Assembly (NCBI GenBank): GCA_017302505.1
Contig: JAFLDH010000003.1
Span: 1 to 64,000 of the forward strand
Source of the DNA: Burkholderiales bacterium
GTDB lineage: Bacteria; Pseudomonadota; Gammaproteobacteria; Burkholderiales; Burkholderiaceae_C
Direction of reading: 5' to 3'
Length of the DNA: 64,000 nucleotides
Below are positions 26,682-36,197 of this stretch, in pieces (within the stretch, counting starts at the first letter, position 1; each line of letters starts with the position of its first letter). The notes below the pieces were generated by a model, which saw only the letters and a list, made by a program, of their open reading frames with translations, was not told where the DNA came from and made no database searches. The translations under genes and the position numbers were made by a program.

Positions 26682-29159
26682 TACCTCGTGATGCCGTCGC
26701 GGGCCGGTGCAGATGGCCTGGGCGCGTTCTCCTTCTACGACCATATCTTCCTGCCCGAGAGCACCAAGGAACTGGTCTGGCGGCACGGCGGCAAGCGCTA
26801 CAAGAGCCAGCTGGTGTTGCGGGTCAACGGCAAGAAGAAGACCGAGGCCTTCCTCTTCGAGTACAGCGGGCCCGGCTGGGCGCCGGTGGTGCTCCGCGAC
26901 GGCACCGTGTCGGACGGCAAGGTCGAGACGTACGAGAAGGTCGTCGCAGAGATCCTGTGCCCGGCCGACACCTTCTTCACGTCGGTCTTTTCTGCACAAG
27001 GGAAGCGGCCGCTGTCGGCGTTCAAGAACGCGGAAATCAAGACGCTGCTGGCCGATCTGCTCGGGCTGGAGCAGGTACGGCAGCAAGGGGCGCTCGCGGC
27101 GGACGTCGTCAAGCAGCTCAAGGCCGGTCTGGCTGTGGTGCGGCAGGGACTGGCGCGGGCGCAGGAGGACGCGGCGGGCGCGCGGCGCAGCCTCGCAGAG
27201 CTCGACGGTGCGTCACAGGCCTTGCTTGCGGCAACGGCCCAACGAACTTCGACAGCCGCGAGCTTGGACGCTGCGCGCCAGAAGCTGGCCACAGTCACCG
27301 CCGAGCACACTGGCGCCGCCGAGACGGAGGCTCGCCGCCGGGCGCTCGCCGACGAATCCCGGCGGGCGAAGGAGGAGCACGATGCGGCGGCCCAGCGGCT
27401 GTCCCAGGAGTTGCCGCGCTTGCAGCAGCGCGAAGCGAGCCTCCAGCAGCGGATCGTCGAGCGGTGCCAGGCGCAAGGTCGGCGGCGGGCGCAATTGGTG
27501 AAAGACATCGCGGTGCTGACTACGGTGGCCCAGCTGCGCGAGAGCGTCGAGCGCGCGGCAGCGCGCCGGGACTTTGCGCGGCGTGTCGTGGCCCGGTGCC
27601 AGGCCATCGTGGGTCGGCGGCAGGCACGGGTCGACGTGCTGGAGCAGGCCAAGGCGACTCTTATGGCGCGGCGACGCGAGGTCGAGTCGATCGACCGCGA
27701 GGCCGGGCAGATCGCGTTGCGTCATGCGGACCTGCAGCGGCGCTTCGGCCTGACCTCTCATGTGCCGTGTGCCGGCATGGACATCCAGGGGCAGTGCCAA
27801 CTGCTCGGTGACGCGCGCGAGGCGAAGGCGCTGCTGCCATCGGCGGACGTGGCGCTCACCGGTCTGGCCGAGAAGAAGCGGGTTGCACAGCAGGAGATCG
27901 CCGACACCGAGACGGCGGTGCACGCGCTGCCCGCTGAGGCGCAACTGCGCAACCAGGCCGAACAGATGCTCGAGACCGCCGAACAGCGCCTGCGAGACAT
28001 CGAGCTGCTGTGCGCTCGCCGGGAAGAGGTGACTCGTGCGGCACAGACGATCGATGGACACACTGCGGAACTGGCCACGCTGCCTGAGCAGGCCGCGCCG
28101 GAGACGGAGGACGAGCGTGCCGAACGTACCGACATCGCTGCAGCTCGGACGCGAGTCCAGGACGAGCTTAGCCGCATTGCCGTGGTGCGCGACGAAGCAT
28201 TGACCCGCAGCGCCGAACAGGTCGCCCTGCTTCCCCCGCCGCTGGATGCTGCAGGGCTGAACACTGCGAGGCAGGAGGTCGAGGGTGCGACGCGGGCTGC
28301 AACAGCGGCGGAGGCCGCGGAGTCTTGCGCCCGGCAGCGCGAGGAGCGCGCGAAGGCGCTTGGCGAACAACTGGCTGAGATCGCGGCCAAGGAAGGGGCG
28401 GCGATCCGCGCCGCCAAGCGTGTCGAGGACGAACTCGCCACCTGGTCGCTGCTCGCCAAGTGCCTCAGCAACGACGGCGTGATCGCGCTGGACATCGACG
28501 ACGCGGGGCCGACGTTCGCCGCGCTGGCGAACGAACTGCTGCTGGCCTGCTACGGACCGCGGTTCACGCTGCAGGTGATCACGCAGTCGACCAACGGGAA
28601 GGGCGAGCTTCGCGAGGACTTCGACATCATCGTGCACGACGGTTCTCGGGACGAATCGAAGAGCCTGAAGCTCGTCAGCGGCGGCGAGCGGGTCTGGATC
28701 TCATGCCGAGAGCGGCATGAGATCCACTATGCCGGCAGCCCGATCATGCCGAGTCAGGGGTCGAGCGATCAGCATCCCGCCTGCGATTGCCCCCCGGGAA
28801 CATGCCGTGCGACACGGCATAGAACGGCCCGGTCCGCCGCGTTCACTTCGGGCGCGAGCAAGAGCATCAGCCTGATGAGCGGCGGCGAACGGACCTGGAT
28901 CGATGCCTGCATGACTCGTGCGATCGCCCTGTACCTCACACAGCATTCCGGGCGGCGCTATGCGACGTTGTTCTCTGATGAGGCAGACGGACCCCTCGAC
29001 CCCGAACACAAGCGCATGTTCATGGCGATGAAGCGCGAGGTCTTGCGCCTCGGCGGCTACGAACGCGAGTACTTCATCACGCAGACGCCAGAACTTGCGG
29101 CGATGGCCGACGTGGTCATCGACCTCGACTCCATGCACGTCGATGGCCACGGTAGGTGA
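26682..29159 (+). pseudogene. sbcC: SbcC-like ATPase, 3' part with in-frame insertion
   Basis: This is the remainder of the interrupted backbone sbcC. It continues in frame from TAC at 26682 (YLVMPSRAGADGLGAF) through coiled coils, a zinc-hook-like CX8C (PCAGMDIQGQC) and the C-terminal ATPase lobe. Walker B is LFSDEAD. The signature region is abnormal: KSLKLVSGGERVWI is followed by about 53 foreign residues and then a second, different copy, KSISLMSGGERTWIDAC. The reading stays open throughout. The fragment lacks Walker A, so it cannot hydrolyse ATP alone. Translation from ATG 26688 is possible. Confidence 0.8.
28696..28857. repeat. Foreign insert with hairpins inside sbcC signature motif
   Basis: About 160 bp of unrelated sequence separates two versions of the ABC signature. 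It begins with a perfect 12-bp-arm hairpin at 28696-28725 (GGATCTCATGCC, loop GAGAGC, GGCATGAGATCC). Further ATGCCG or CGGCAT units lie at 28729-28734, 28746-28751, 28802-28807 and 28815-28820; the last two pair as ATGCCGTG/CACGGCAT. It looks like the end or scar of a transposable element, but I cannot name one. Confidence 0.55.
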
Positions 29160-29277
29160 TGTCGGTAGAGCCATGCCGGGCGGCAGGACGCGCGGTACGC
29201 CCCGTCGCGCGACCACAAGCGCCTGCTCAGCATAGGTTTCTCCTTGCCGGGGCACGTCGCCACGGAAGGAGATCGGC

Positions 29278-30513
29278 ATGGAAGAGCTGTTTGTGCGCCT
29301 GTGGGCGCAAGTTCGAATGCATGAGGGCCCATTGGGCGAGCACATCGATGCGTTTATACGTACGCTGGTAGCCAAGGGGTATTCCAACGACTCTTTGCGT
29401 CGCGCCGCGTGGCTGGTCGGTGACTACAGTCGCTGGTTGGCGCGGCGTCGCATCGCCGCCGACGAACTCAAGCCGGGGCACGTCGATGCATTCCTCCGTG
29501 GTCGCAAGCGCCGCAGAGTGCCAAGATACGAAGATCGCCCGACACTATTGCGGTTGATGGCGCATCTCGCCGACAGCGGAGTAATCGTCGTGGCGACCGA
29601 GGCGCGACCTCTGACGCCCGCGCAGCAATTGGAGGCCCGGTACGTAGCGTACATGCGCGAAGAGCGCAACCTGGCTCCTGCGACGATTCACTCCAATCGG
29701 ATGGAAGCGAGACGCCTCCTGGCGTCATTGTTCGCGGGGGATGAGGCGAGCCTGGAGCACATCGGCGCACAGGACATCATCGAGCACATCAGACGCGTAA
29801 CAAGCGCGTACCGTCCAAGTTCGGCAGGCCGTGTGGTTGGCTGCCTGCGATCCTTTCTGCGCTTCGCCCACTGCATCGGCTTGATTAGCACCGACCTGTC
29901 CAGGTGCATTCCGGCGCCGGCCAACTGGTCGCTTTCGTCCATCCCGAGAGCACTGGACGAGGATCACGTCCGGCGCATTCTCAGGCACTGCGACCGCACC
30001 ACGGCCAACGGCTGCCGGGATCACGCGATCCTCGTGTTGCTCGCGCGGCTCGGGCTTCGGGCGGGCGAGGTTGCCGCTCTCCAACTGGAGGACATCGACT
30101 GGCGCACGGGCGAACTGCAGATTCGTAACGGCGAGACGCGGCTCGATCGACTGCCGTTACCACACGAGGTTGGCGAGGCGTTGGCCGCGTATCTGCGTAA
30201 GGGGCGACCACCGTGTTCGTGCCGCCACGTCTTCGTGCGATCGCAGGCGCCGCGCCAAGGCTTCGCGAGTGGCACGGCGATCGCGAGCGTCGTCCGCCGC
30301 GCGCTGCGCCGCGCCGACCTCGATCCGCCATGCAAGGGCGCACACGCTCTCAGGCACACGCTGGCGAGTCAGTTGCTGCGCCGAGGGGCGTCACTGGCCG
30401 AGATTGGTGACGTTCTGCGCCACCGTCGGCAACGCACGACCATGATCTACGCGAAGGTGGACATGGCTTCACTGCGCTCAGTGGCTGCTCCCTGGCCGGG
30501 AGGTGTGCAATGA
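29278..30513 (+). CDS. ritA: RIT element 1 tyrosine recombinase A
   Basis: This is a 411-aa recombinase. The catalytic boxes are intact: Arg in LARLGLRAGEVAAL, HALRHTLAS, a third-position His in LRHRRQRTT, and the Tyr of MIYAKV. Two N-terminal core-binding regions (about 20-90 and 115-205) give the typical longer RitA length. GGAAGGAG lies just ahead of ATG 29278. It is first of the trio and overlaps the second gene by 4 nt. Confidence 0.85.
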   Translation: MEELFVRLWAQVRMHEGPLGEHIDAFIRTLVAKGYSNDSLRRAAWLVGDYSRWLARRRIAADELKPGHVDAFLRGRKRRRVPRYEDRPTLLRLMAHLADSGVIVVATEARPLTPAQQLEARYVAYMREERNLAPATIHSNRMEARRLLASLFAGDEASLEHIGAQDIIEHIRRVTSAYRPSSAGRVVGCLRSFLRFAHCIGLISTDLSRCIPAPANWSLSSIPRALDEDHVRRILRHCDRTTANGCRDHAILVLLARLGLRAGEVAALQLEDIDWRTGELQIRNGETRLDRLPLPHEVGEALAAYLRKGRPPCSCRHVFVRSQAPRQGFASGTAIASVVRRALRRADLDPPCKGAHALRHTLASQLLRRGASLAEIGDVLRHRRQRTTMIYAKVDMASLRSVAAPWPGGVQ

Positions 30514-31442
30514 AGCCGCTGCGAGAAGCCGTTCAAGACTACCTCGCCCTGCGACGCACCCTTGGATTCAAGCTGCGGGATGCCGAGGGCTCGTTGTTCA
30601 AGTTTGCCGCCTTTCTCGAGGAGCGAGGGGTCACGCGGATCACGACCGCCATGGCCCTGGAATGGGCCCTGATCGTGCCGTCGACCTGCACTGGAAGCAT
30701 TGCGAACCGTTTGAGGCACCTCCGCGGGTTCGCGCGCCATCACATTGCGAGCGATCCAACGACCGAGATCCCGCCGGTGGACGTAGTGCCTTCGCGCCTG
30801 CGCCGCCGTCAACCGTATCTGTACTCCGCCGACCAGCTTGCGCGCTTGATGGGGTTCGCACGGAGGCTGGCACCCGCCGACGGGTTACGCCCTTGGACCT
30901 ACTATTGCTTCTTGGGCCTCCTCGCTGCGACGGGCCTGCGTTTGAGCGAAGCGATTCGCCTTGAAGTCGGCGACGTGGACCTCGACCAGGGCGTCCTGAC
31001 GATTCGCCAGACGAAGTTCGGCAAGTCACGGTTGGTCCCGGTCGATGACACGACGACATCAGAGCTCGCGCGCTATCGGGCCCGGCGCGATCGCTTCCTT
31101 CGCGGCTCCCCGCAGTGTCGTTTCTTCGTCTCCGGCAGAGGAACACCCCTCGAGCCGAGCTCGATACATCGAACCTTCTACCAGTTGCTCGATCAGGCTG
31201 AGGTCCATGCTTCCGTCGGGGCACCCCGGCCGCGCCTGCACGATCTTCGCCACCGATTCGCGCTTGAGACTTTGCTGCGCTGGTATCGCGCCGGCGAAGA
31301 TGTCGAGCGGCGCCTGCCCGCGTTGTCGACGTATCTGGGCCATGTGTGCATCGAGAACACCTACTGGTATCTCAGCGCCAGCCCCGAGCTAATGGGACAC
31401 GCGCTCGCGCGTCTCGAACAGCGCTGGGAGGAACGGCCATGA
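30510..31442 (+). CDS. ritB: RIT element 1 tyrosine recombinase B
   Basis: This 310-aa recombinase has ATG 30510 inside the ritA stop (ATGA). Active-site boxes are intact: TGLRLSEAIRL, HDLRHRFAL, LGHVCIENTYWYL with the catalytic Tyr. The N-terminal domain (about 1-85) is a SAM-like core-binding fold beginning with YLALRRTLGFKL, a signature shared with the corresponding gene of RIT element 2. Confidence 0.85.
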   Translation: MKPLREAVQDYLALRRTLGFKLRDAEGSLFKFAAFLEERGVTRITTAMALEWALIVPSTCTGSIANRLRHLRGFARHHIASDPTTEIPPVDVVPSRLRRRQPYLYSADQLARLMGFARRLAPADGLRPWTYYCFLGLLAATGLRLSEAIRLEVGDVDLDQGVLTIRQTKFGKSRLVPVDDTTTSELARYRARRDRFLRGSPQCRFFVSGRGTPLEPSSIHRTFYQLLDQAEVHASVGAPRPRLHDLRHRFALETLLRWYRAGEDVERRLPALSTYLGHVCIENTYWYLSASPELMGHALARLEQRWEERP

Positions 31443-32440
31443 CAACCGCCACCGCCAACTTCGCTGCCTTGCTTGAGGGATTCTTCACCTGCAGGCTCAT
31501 GAAGCAACGACAGGCCAGCCCACATACGATCGCCTCGTATCGCGACACCTTCCGGTTGCTACTACGCTTCGCACAAAAGCGCCTGGGAACACGTCCCAGT
31601 GATTTGACGTTCGAGCAAGTCGAGGCACCCCTCATCACTGCCTTCCTGCATGAACTGGAGGACAAGCGAGGCATCTCGGCCCGCAGCAGAAACCTGCGCT
31701 TGAGCGCCATTCGCTCGTTCTTCCAGTACGCGGCATTCGAGACGCCGGACCGCGCTGCGCAGATCCAGCGTGTCCTCGCGATTCCGGGCAAGCGCTGCAC
31801 GCGCAAGCAGGTGTGCCACCTGACTCGAGCGGAGGTCGATGCACTGCTCGCAGCCCCTGACCTGAGCACTTGGTCGGGGCGGCGCGACCATGCCCTGTTG
31901 CTGCTTGCAGTGCAGACTGGTTTGCGCCTTTCCGAACTGACCGGGCTGTGTCGCGACGACGTGAAGCTCGACGGCGGCGCGCACGTCCATGTCATCCGCA
32001 AGGGGCGCAAGGAACGCTGCACGCCGTTGGCCAAACAGACCCGAACAGTCCTGCAGGACTGGCTGCGCAGGGACCTGGCTCCCGAGATCGCGGTGGTGTT
32101 TCCAAGCGCCCGCGGAGGTCGCTTGAGCGCGGACGGGGTCCAGTACCTTGTGGCCAAGCACGTTGCGACCGCCAGCAAGACCTGCGCGTCACTGGCTCGA
32201 AAGCGGGTGACCCCCCACGTTTTGAGGCATACGACGGCGGTTGAATTGCTTCAGGCCGGTACGGGGCGTTCCGTGATCGCGTTGTGGCTCGGCCACGAGT
32301 CCGTCGAGACCACGCAGATCTATCTCGACGCCGATCTGACATTGAAGGAGCAGGTCCTTGCCAAGAGCACGCCTCACCGTGGACGATCCGGACGATATCG
32401 GCCGGATGATCAACTGATGACGTTCCTCAACGCGTTGTGA
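31439..32440 (+). CDS. ritC: RIT element 1 tyrosine recombinase C
   Basis: This 333-aa recombinase starts at ATG 31439, overlapping the ritB stop (ATGA). A longer reading from further upstream lies inside ritB and is rejected. Boxes are intact: TGLRLSELTGL, HVLRHTTAVEL, LGHESVETTQIYL. The N-terminal domain shows ASPHTIASYRDTFRLLLRFA, typical of XerC/D-like core-binding folds. It ends the trio. Confidence 0.85.
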   Translation: MTTATANFAALLEGFFTCRLMKQRQASPHTIASYRDTFRLLLRFAQKRLGTRPSDLTFEQVEAPLITAFLHELEDKRGISARSRNLRLSAIRSFFQYAAFETPDRAAQIQRVLAIPGKRCTRKQVCHLTRAEVDALLAAPDLSTWSGRRDHALLLLAVQTGLRLSELTGLCRDDVKLDGGAHVHVIRKGRKERCTPLAKQTRTVLQDWLRRDLAPEIAVVFPSARGGRLSADGVQYLVAKHVATASKTCASLARKRVTPHVLRHTTAVELLQAGTGRSVIALWLGHESVETTQIYLDADLTLKEQVLAKSTPHRGRSGRYRPDDQLMTFLNAL

Positions 32441-32815
32441 GAGTGGCGCTCTCCTACGTGACATCCCGCGGCGGGGGTCGAAGTGCGGAAGCTGGCTCGC
32501 TGACCGTCTGTGACGGCATCCGCTGATTGGAGGGGAGTCTCGCCGCTGGTCATGATCGCACTCGCAGTCCGGGAGAGCGCCGGCGGACGGGATTCTTGTC
32601 GAACGTCAGCAAACCGACGCGAAGCGGCTGCCGCCGGCGAGATTCTGGTCGGCGGCACCCGACCCCTATGCAAAGCGCCCAACTATGCGTAGTTGTCGCG
32701 CGGCGGATCGCCGGTGACGAGGCGGGACGCGGTGACCGCGAGCGCGATGCCGTGAGCGGCTATACATAGTTCTTGCCGGCGGGTGCACTGGCGGCTCCTC
32801 AACCTGGAGACCGCC
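32441..32815. other. Junction between the two RIT elements, non-coding
   Basis: There is no supported gene in these 375 bp. Bases 32441-32660 are of unknown origin and have no obvious repeat. From 32661 the left inverted repeat of RIT element 2 begins, followed by a subterminal CATAGTT site at 32765-32771 and the leader of its first recombinase gene. Confidence 0.5.
32661..32692 (+). repeat. RIT element 2 inverted repeat, left arm
   Basis: This starts GACCCCTATGC and ends AACTATGCGTAG. It matches the reverse complement of 36139-36170 with three mismatches in the middle. Confidence 0.88.
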
Positions 32816-34093
32816 ATGAGCACCAAGCGTCCGACTCGATCCGTTCCTTCGGGCCCCGCCCGAGGCTGCGCGCCGTTGGAGCGCCACACGCGGGCCTACC
32901 GCCAGTACCTGCTCGACCGCGGCAACGCTGCCGGCTACGTGCGCAACTGCGAGGCGGCGGTGGCGCACTTGTCGATGTGGATGAAGCAGGCCGGCAAGCG
33001 TCTGGCCGACGTTGGCGAGGAACTCGTGGCCGAGTTCCGAGAGGATCATCTTCCCGCCTGCCGCTGCACGACGAGTGCCCGTCACCCAGACACCGTGCGA
33101 GCCGCACTGGGTCACCTTCTCGTCGTGCTGCGCGCCGCCGGCGCCATCGTGCCCGAGCCACTGGACATGACCGCGGTAGGCCAGGAGCTGCGCCGCTACG
33201 ACCAGTACATGGAGCAAGTCCGAGGGCTGGCGCCGAACACCCGCGAGAGCGCGCTGCGCCTGATCGAGGCCCTGCTGCGCAAGCACTTCGGCGACGACGC
33301 CATTCGGTTCGATGTCATCACGCCGGAGCACGTGCGTCGCTTCTTCGCCGCACAGGCCAAGAACTATAAGACGCCGTCGAGCCTGGGCGTCGTCGTCTCG
33401 GCGCTGCGCGGCTACTTCCGCTGGCGCGCGACGCTGGGCGACCGCACTCATGCGTTGGTCGGCGCTGTGGCGTACCCGGCGAACTGGCAGCAGTCCTCGC
33501 TGCCGAAGTCGCTGGAGCCGGCCGAGGTGGAACAGCTCGAGGCCGCCCTCGGCCAGAGCGGTCCGTCGATGCTGCGTGCCGACGCCATCGTGCGTTGCGC
33601 GCTCGATCTCGGCCTGCGCAGCGGCGAAGTCGCGCGCCTGAGCCTGGACGACATCGACTGGGATGCCGGCACGATCACCTTGCGTCGGACCAAGGGCCGG
33701 CGTGAAGACGTGATGCCCTTGCCGCAAGCCACCGGGCAGGCTATCGCCGCCTATCTGCGCGACGAGCGGCCCAAGACCCGGCACCGGATGGTCTTCGCGC
33801 GGCACATGACACCGCGGGAGCGGCCGATCGGCCCGGACCTTGTGCGCAAGACCATCCGCCAAGCCTATGCGCGTGCCGGGCTGCCGCACACGCGATCGCA
33901 CCTGCTGCGTCACACGATGGCCAGCCGCCTGCTGGCCGGCGGCGCCTCGCTCAAGGAGGTGGCCGACGTACTGCGGCACCGCTCGCTGAACACCACGCTG
34001 ATCTACGCCAAGCTCGACAGCGGCCGCCTCGTCGAAGTGGCCCTGCCGTGGCCCGGGATCTCCGCCACTGCCACGAGCGGGAGGGCGTCATGA
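32816..34093 (+). CDS. ritA: RIT element 2 tyrosine recombinase A
   Basis: This 425-aa recombinase has ATG 32816 preceded by CTGGAGA; an upstream in-frame start 11 codons earlier lacks a better ribosome site. Boxes are intact: LDLGLRSGEVARL, HLLRHTMAS, LRHRSLNTTLIYA. Order and architecture match the first gene of RIT element 1, but the sequences are clearly diverged, so the two trios are not a recent duplication. Confidence 0.85.
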   Translation: MSTKRPTRSVPSGPARGCAPLERHTRAYRQYLLDRGNAAGYVRNCEAAVAHLSMWMKQAGKRLADVGEELVAEFREDHLPACRCTTSARHPDTVRAALGHLLVVLRAAGAIVPEPLDMTAVGQELRRYDQYMEQVRGLAPNTRESALRLIEALLRKHFGDDAIRFDVITPEHVRRFFAAQAKNYKTPSSLGVVVSALRGYFRWRATLGDRTHALVGAVAYPANWQQSSLPKSLEPAEVEQLEAALGQSGPSMLRADAIVRCALDLGLRSGEVARLSLDDIDWDAGTITLRRTKGRREDVMPLPQATGQAIAAYLRDERPKTRHRMVFARHMTPRERPIGPDLVRKTIRQAYARAGLPHTRSHLLRHTMASRLLAGGASLKEVADVLRHRSLNTTLIYAKLDSGRLVEVALPWPGISATATSGRAS

Positions 34094-35055
34094 CGATCGG
34101 CCTGACCGCGCTCGTGGAGCGCTACCTCACGGAACGCCGCACGCTGGGCTTCCAGCTGCGCTCACCCGCCTACAGCCTGCGCAGCCTGGCCGAGTACGTC
34201 CGGCGCACGCGCCACCGTGGTCCCCTGACCCTGGAGGTCATGGCCCAGTGGGCGCGTCTGGACAGCCACGCCAGCGTCGATCCCCGGACCTGGGCCAGGC
34301 GGCTGAAGCACCTACGCTCCTTCACGCGCTGGATGCAGCAGTTCGAGCCGGCCACTGAAGTCCCCGACGACACGATCTTCGGGCGGCTTCCCGAGCGCCA
34401 GGCGCCGCACATCTACAGCCCGGACGAGGTACAGCAGTTGCTGGCCGCGGCGCGCGATCTCGGCCCCAGTCCCGGCCTGCGAGGTCTGGTCTACGAGACG
34501 CTGTTCGGCCTGATCGCCAGCTGCGGCCTGCGCCTGTCCGAGGCGCTGTCGCTGAACATCGCCGACGTGGACCTCAGGCGCGGCTTGCTGACGATCCGGC
34601 GCACGAAGTTCGCCAAGTCGCGCCAGGTGCCGCTGCATCCCAGCACCGCCAAGGCCCTGGGGCGCTACCGCTGGACGCGGGACGTGGCCGGCGCGTCGCG
34701 CGACGACGAGGCGCCGTTCTTCATCGGCACCCGGGGCCGCCTGTTCGGCAAGCCGATCAGCGTTCACCAGGTGGACAACGTCTTCGCCAAGCTGCGCAGC
34801 GAACTGGGGTGGATCAACCGCGGCATGCACCACGCGCCGCGCATCCACGACCTGCGCCACACCTTCGTGGTCAGGCGCATCCTGCTGTGGCAGCAGCAGG
34901 GCATCGACGTGGACGAGGCGATGCTCGCGCTGTCGACCTACGTCGGTCACGCGATGGTGACCAACACCTACTGGTACCTGCAGGCGGTGCCGGAGCTGAT
35001 GGCGGTGGCCGCGCAGCGCTTCGAGTCGTGCATGCCGGAGCTCAGCCATGCCTGA
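34090..35055 (+). CDS. ritB: RIT element 2 tyrosine recombinase B
   Basis: This 321-aa recombinase starts at ATG 34090 within the stop of the previous gene (ATGA). Boxes are intact: CGLRLSEALSL, HDLRHTFVV, VGHAMVTNTYWYL. The N-terminal YLTERRTLGFQLRSPAYSL is equivalent to YLALRRTLGFKL in the other RitB. A Gln/Trp-rich stretch (ILLWQQQGIDVDEAM) precedes the last box. Confidence 0.85.
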   Translation: MTIGLTALVERYLTERRTLGFQLRSPAYSLRSLAEYVRRTRHRGPLTLEVMAQWARLDSHASVDPRTWARRLKHLRSFTRWMQQFEPATEVPDDTIFGRLPERQAPHIYSPDEVQQLLAAARDLGPSPGLRGLVYETLFGLIASCGLRLSEALSLNIADVDLRRGLLTIRRTKFAKSRQVPLHPSTAKALGRYRWTRDVAGASRDDEAPFFIGTRGRLFGKPISVHQVDNVFAKLRSELGWINRGMHHAPRIHDLRHTFVVRRILLWQQQGIDVDEAMLALSTYVGHAMVTNTYWYLQAVPELMAVAAQRFESCMPELSHA

Positions 35056-36070
35056 GGCCCGCCACCCTCGGAAGGGATCCCCGCCAAGCTTCCCGGCGTT
35101 GGTGCAGCAGTTCTTCACCGAGTACCTGGTCGCGCAGCGTGCAATGAGCCCGCGAACGGTGGCCAGCTACCGCGACGCGATGACGCTGTTCCTCGGGTAC
35201 GCGACCGAGCAACTCGGCAAGACGCCGACGGCCATGCAACTGATGGACATCACGCCCGAGTTGGTCCTGAAGTTCCTGGCGCACCTGGAGCGCGAGCGGC
35301 ACAACGCGGTGCGCAGCCGCAACCTGCGGCTCACCGCCTTGCGCGCGTTCCTGAAGTTCGCCGGCCGGCGCGACGTGACGGCGCTGCACGCCGTCGAGCG
35401 CGTGATGGCCGTGCCGATGAAGCGATTCGAGCGGCCGCTGCTGGGCCACCTGACCCGGCCCGAGATGATCGCCGTGCTGGGGCAGCCCGGCACCGAATGG
35501 ACATCGCAGCGCGACCATCTGCTGCTGAGCCTGCTGTACAACACCGGCGCGCGGGTGTCGGAGATCGTCGGGGTGCGCGTCGTCGACGTGGTGCTGGACG
35601 GCGCGGCCTGCGTGCACCTGCAGGGCAAGGGTCGCAAGGATCGATCGGTGCCGCTGTGGAAGTCCACCGCGGCGTCCATCCGCGCTTGGTTGCGCGCCAA
35701 CCCGCAACTGCGCGCCTCGGCTGCGTTGCTGCCCAACCGATCCGGGCATCCGATGACCCGGTGCAACGTGGCGCAGCGACTGGCGCTGGCCGTCCAAAGG
35801 GCCTCGGCCGACCAGCCGAGCCTGAAGACCAAGCGCGTGTCGCCCCACACCGTGAGGCACACGACGGCCATGCACCTGCTGCAAAGCGGCGTGCCGTTCA
35901 ACATCATCGCCCTGTGGCTCGGCCACGAGAGCACGAACACGACGCACCGCTACGTCGAGGCCAACCTGGAGATGAAGGAGAAAGCACTCGCCCGGCTGGA
36001 AGCGCCAGACATCAAGCTCAAGCGCTTCCGCGCCAGCGATGATCTGATGAAGTTCCTGCAGACGCTGTAA
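35048..36070 (+). CDS. ritC: RIT element 2 tyrosine recombinase C
   Basis: This 340-aa recombinase starts at ATG 35048, overlapping the previous gene by 8 nt. Boxes: NTGARVSEIVGV with the catalytic Arg, HTVRHTTAMHL, LGHESTNTTHRYV. An N-terminal core-binding domain spans about 20-115 (MSPRTVASYRDAMTLFLGYA). The stop codon TAA lies at the inner AACTATG repeat. Confidence 0.85.
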   Translation: MPEARHPRKGSPPSFPALVQQFFTEYLVAQRAMSPRTVASYRDAMTLFLGYATEQLGKTPTAMQLMDITPELVLKFLAHLERERHNAVRSRNLRLTALRAFLKFAGRRDVTALHAVERVMAVPMKRFERPLLGHLTRPEMIAVLGQPGTEWTSQRDHLLLSLLYNTGARVSEIVGVRVVDVVLDGAACVHLQGKGRKDRSVPLWKSTAASIRAWLRANPQLRASAALLPNRSGHPMTRCNVAQRLALAVQRASADQPSLKTKRVSPHTVRHTTAMHLLQSGVPFNIIALWLGHESTNTTHRYVEANLEMKEKALARLEAPDIKLKRFRASDDLMKFLQTL

Positions 36071-36138
36071 CTATGAAAAGCACCGCACGCCCGGCCAGGG
36101 CCTTCGAGCCAGCGCAGATCCCGCCGGGCGCAGCGGAC

Positions 36139-36170
36139 CTACGCATAGTTGAGCGCTAGGCATAGGGGTC
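36139..36170 (-). repeat. RIT element 2 inverted repeat, right arm
   Basis: This starts CTACGCATAGTT and ends GCATAGGGGTC. It pairs with 32661-32692. Its last five bases are shared with the left arm of the palindrome at 36166. Confidence 0.88.
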
Positions 36171-36197
36171 GCTATGGAAAGCTTTCCATAGCGACCC
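36166..36197. repeat. Perfect 32-bp palindrome at RIT element 2 border
   Basis: This has 16-bp arms with no loop, GGGTCGCTATGGAAAG followed by its exact complement, centred on the HindIII-like AAGCTT. It touches the outer end of the RIT right repeat. It could be a preferred RIT target, a recombinase core site or a protein-binding site. Confidence 0.8.

Larger units (their letters stand above)
29278..32440 (+). mobile_element. RIT element 1 (recombinase in trio)
   Basis: Three tyrosine recombinase genes with 4-nt ATGA overlaps form one transcription unit, which defines a RIT element. The coordinates give the coding core only. I could not find a matching inverted-repeat pair in 29160-29277 and 32441-32660, so its outer ends may be eroded or lost where it abuts sbcC and RIT element 2. 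The sequence CATAGGTTTCTCCTTGCCGG at 29231 resembles the subterminal site of the second element. Confidence 0.8.
32661..36170 (+). mobile_element. RIT element 2, complete with terminal inverted repeats
   Basis: This is a 3.5-kb element made of three overlapping tyrosine recombinase genes between 32-bp inverted repeats at 32661-32692 and 36139-36170. The arms differ at only three positions. A second, inner inverted pair of CATAGTT/AACTATG lies at 32765-32771 and 36069-36075. No target duplication is evident. No cargo gene is present. Confidence 0.88.

Noticed and set aside
26688..29159. The sbcC 3' part as a complete independent gene starting at ATG 26688
   Set aside because: It lacks Walker A, and its upstream codons join in frame to the fragment at 14450-14662.
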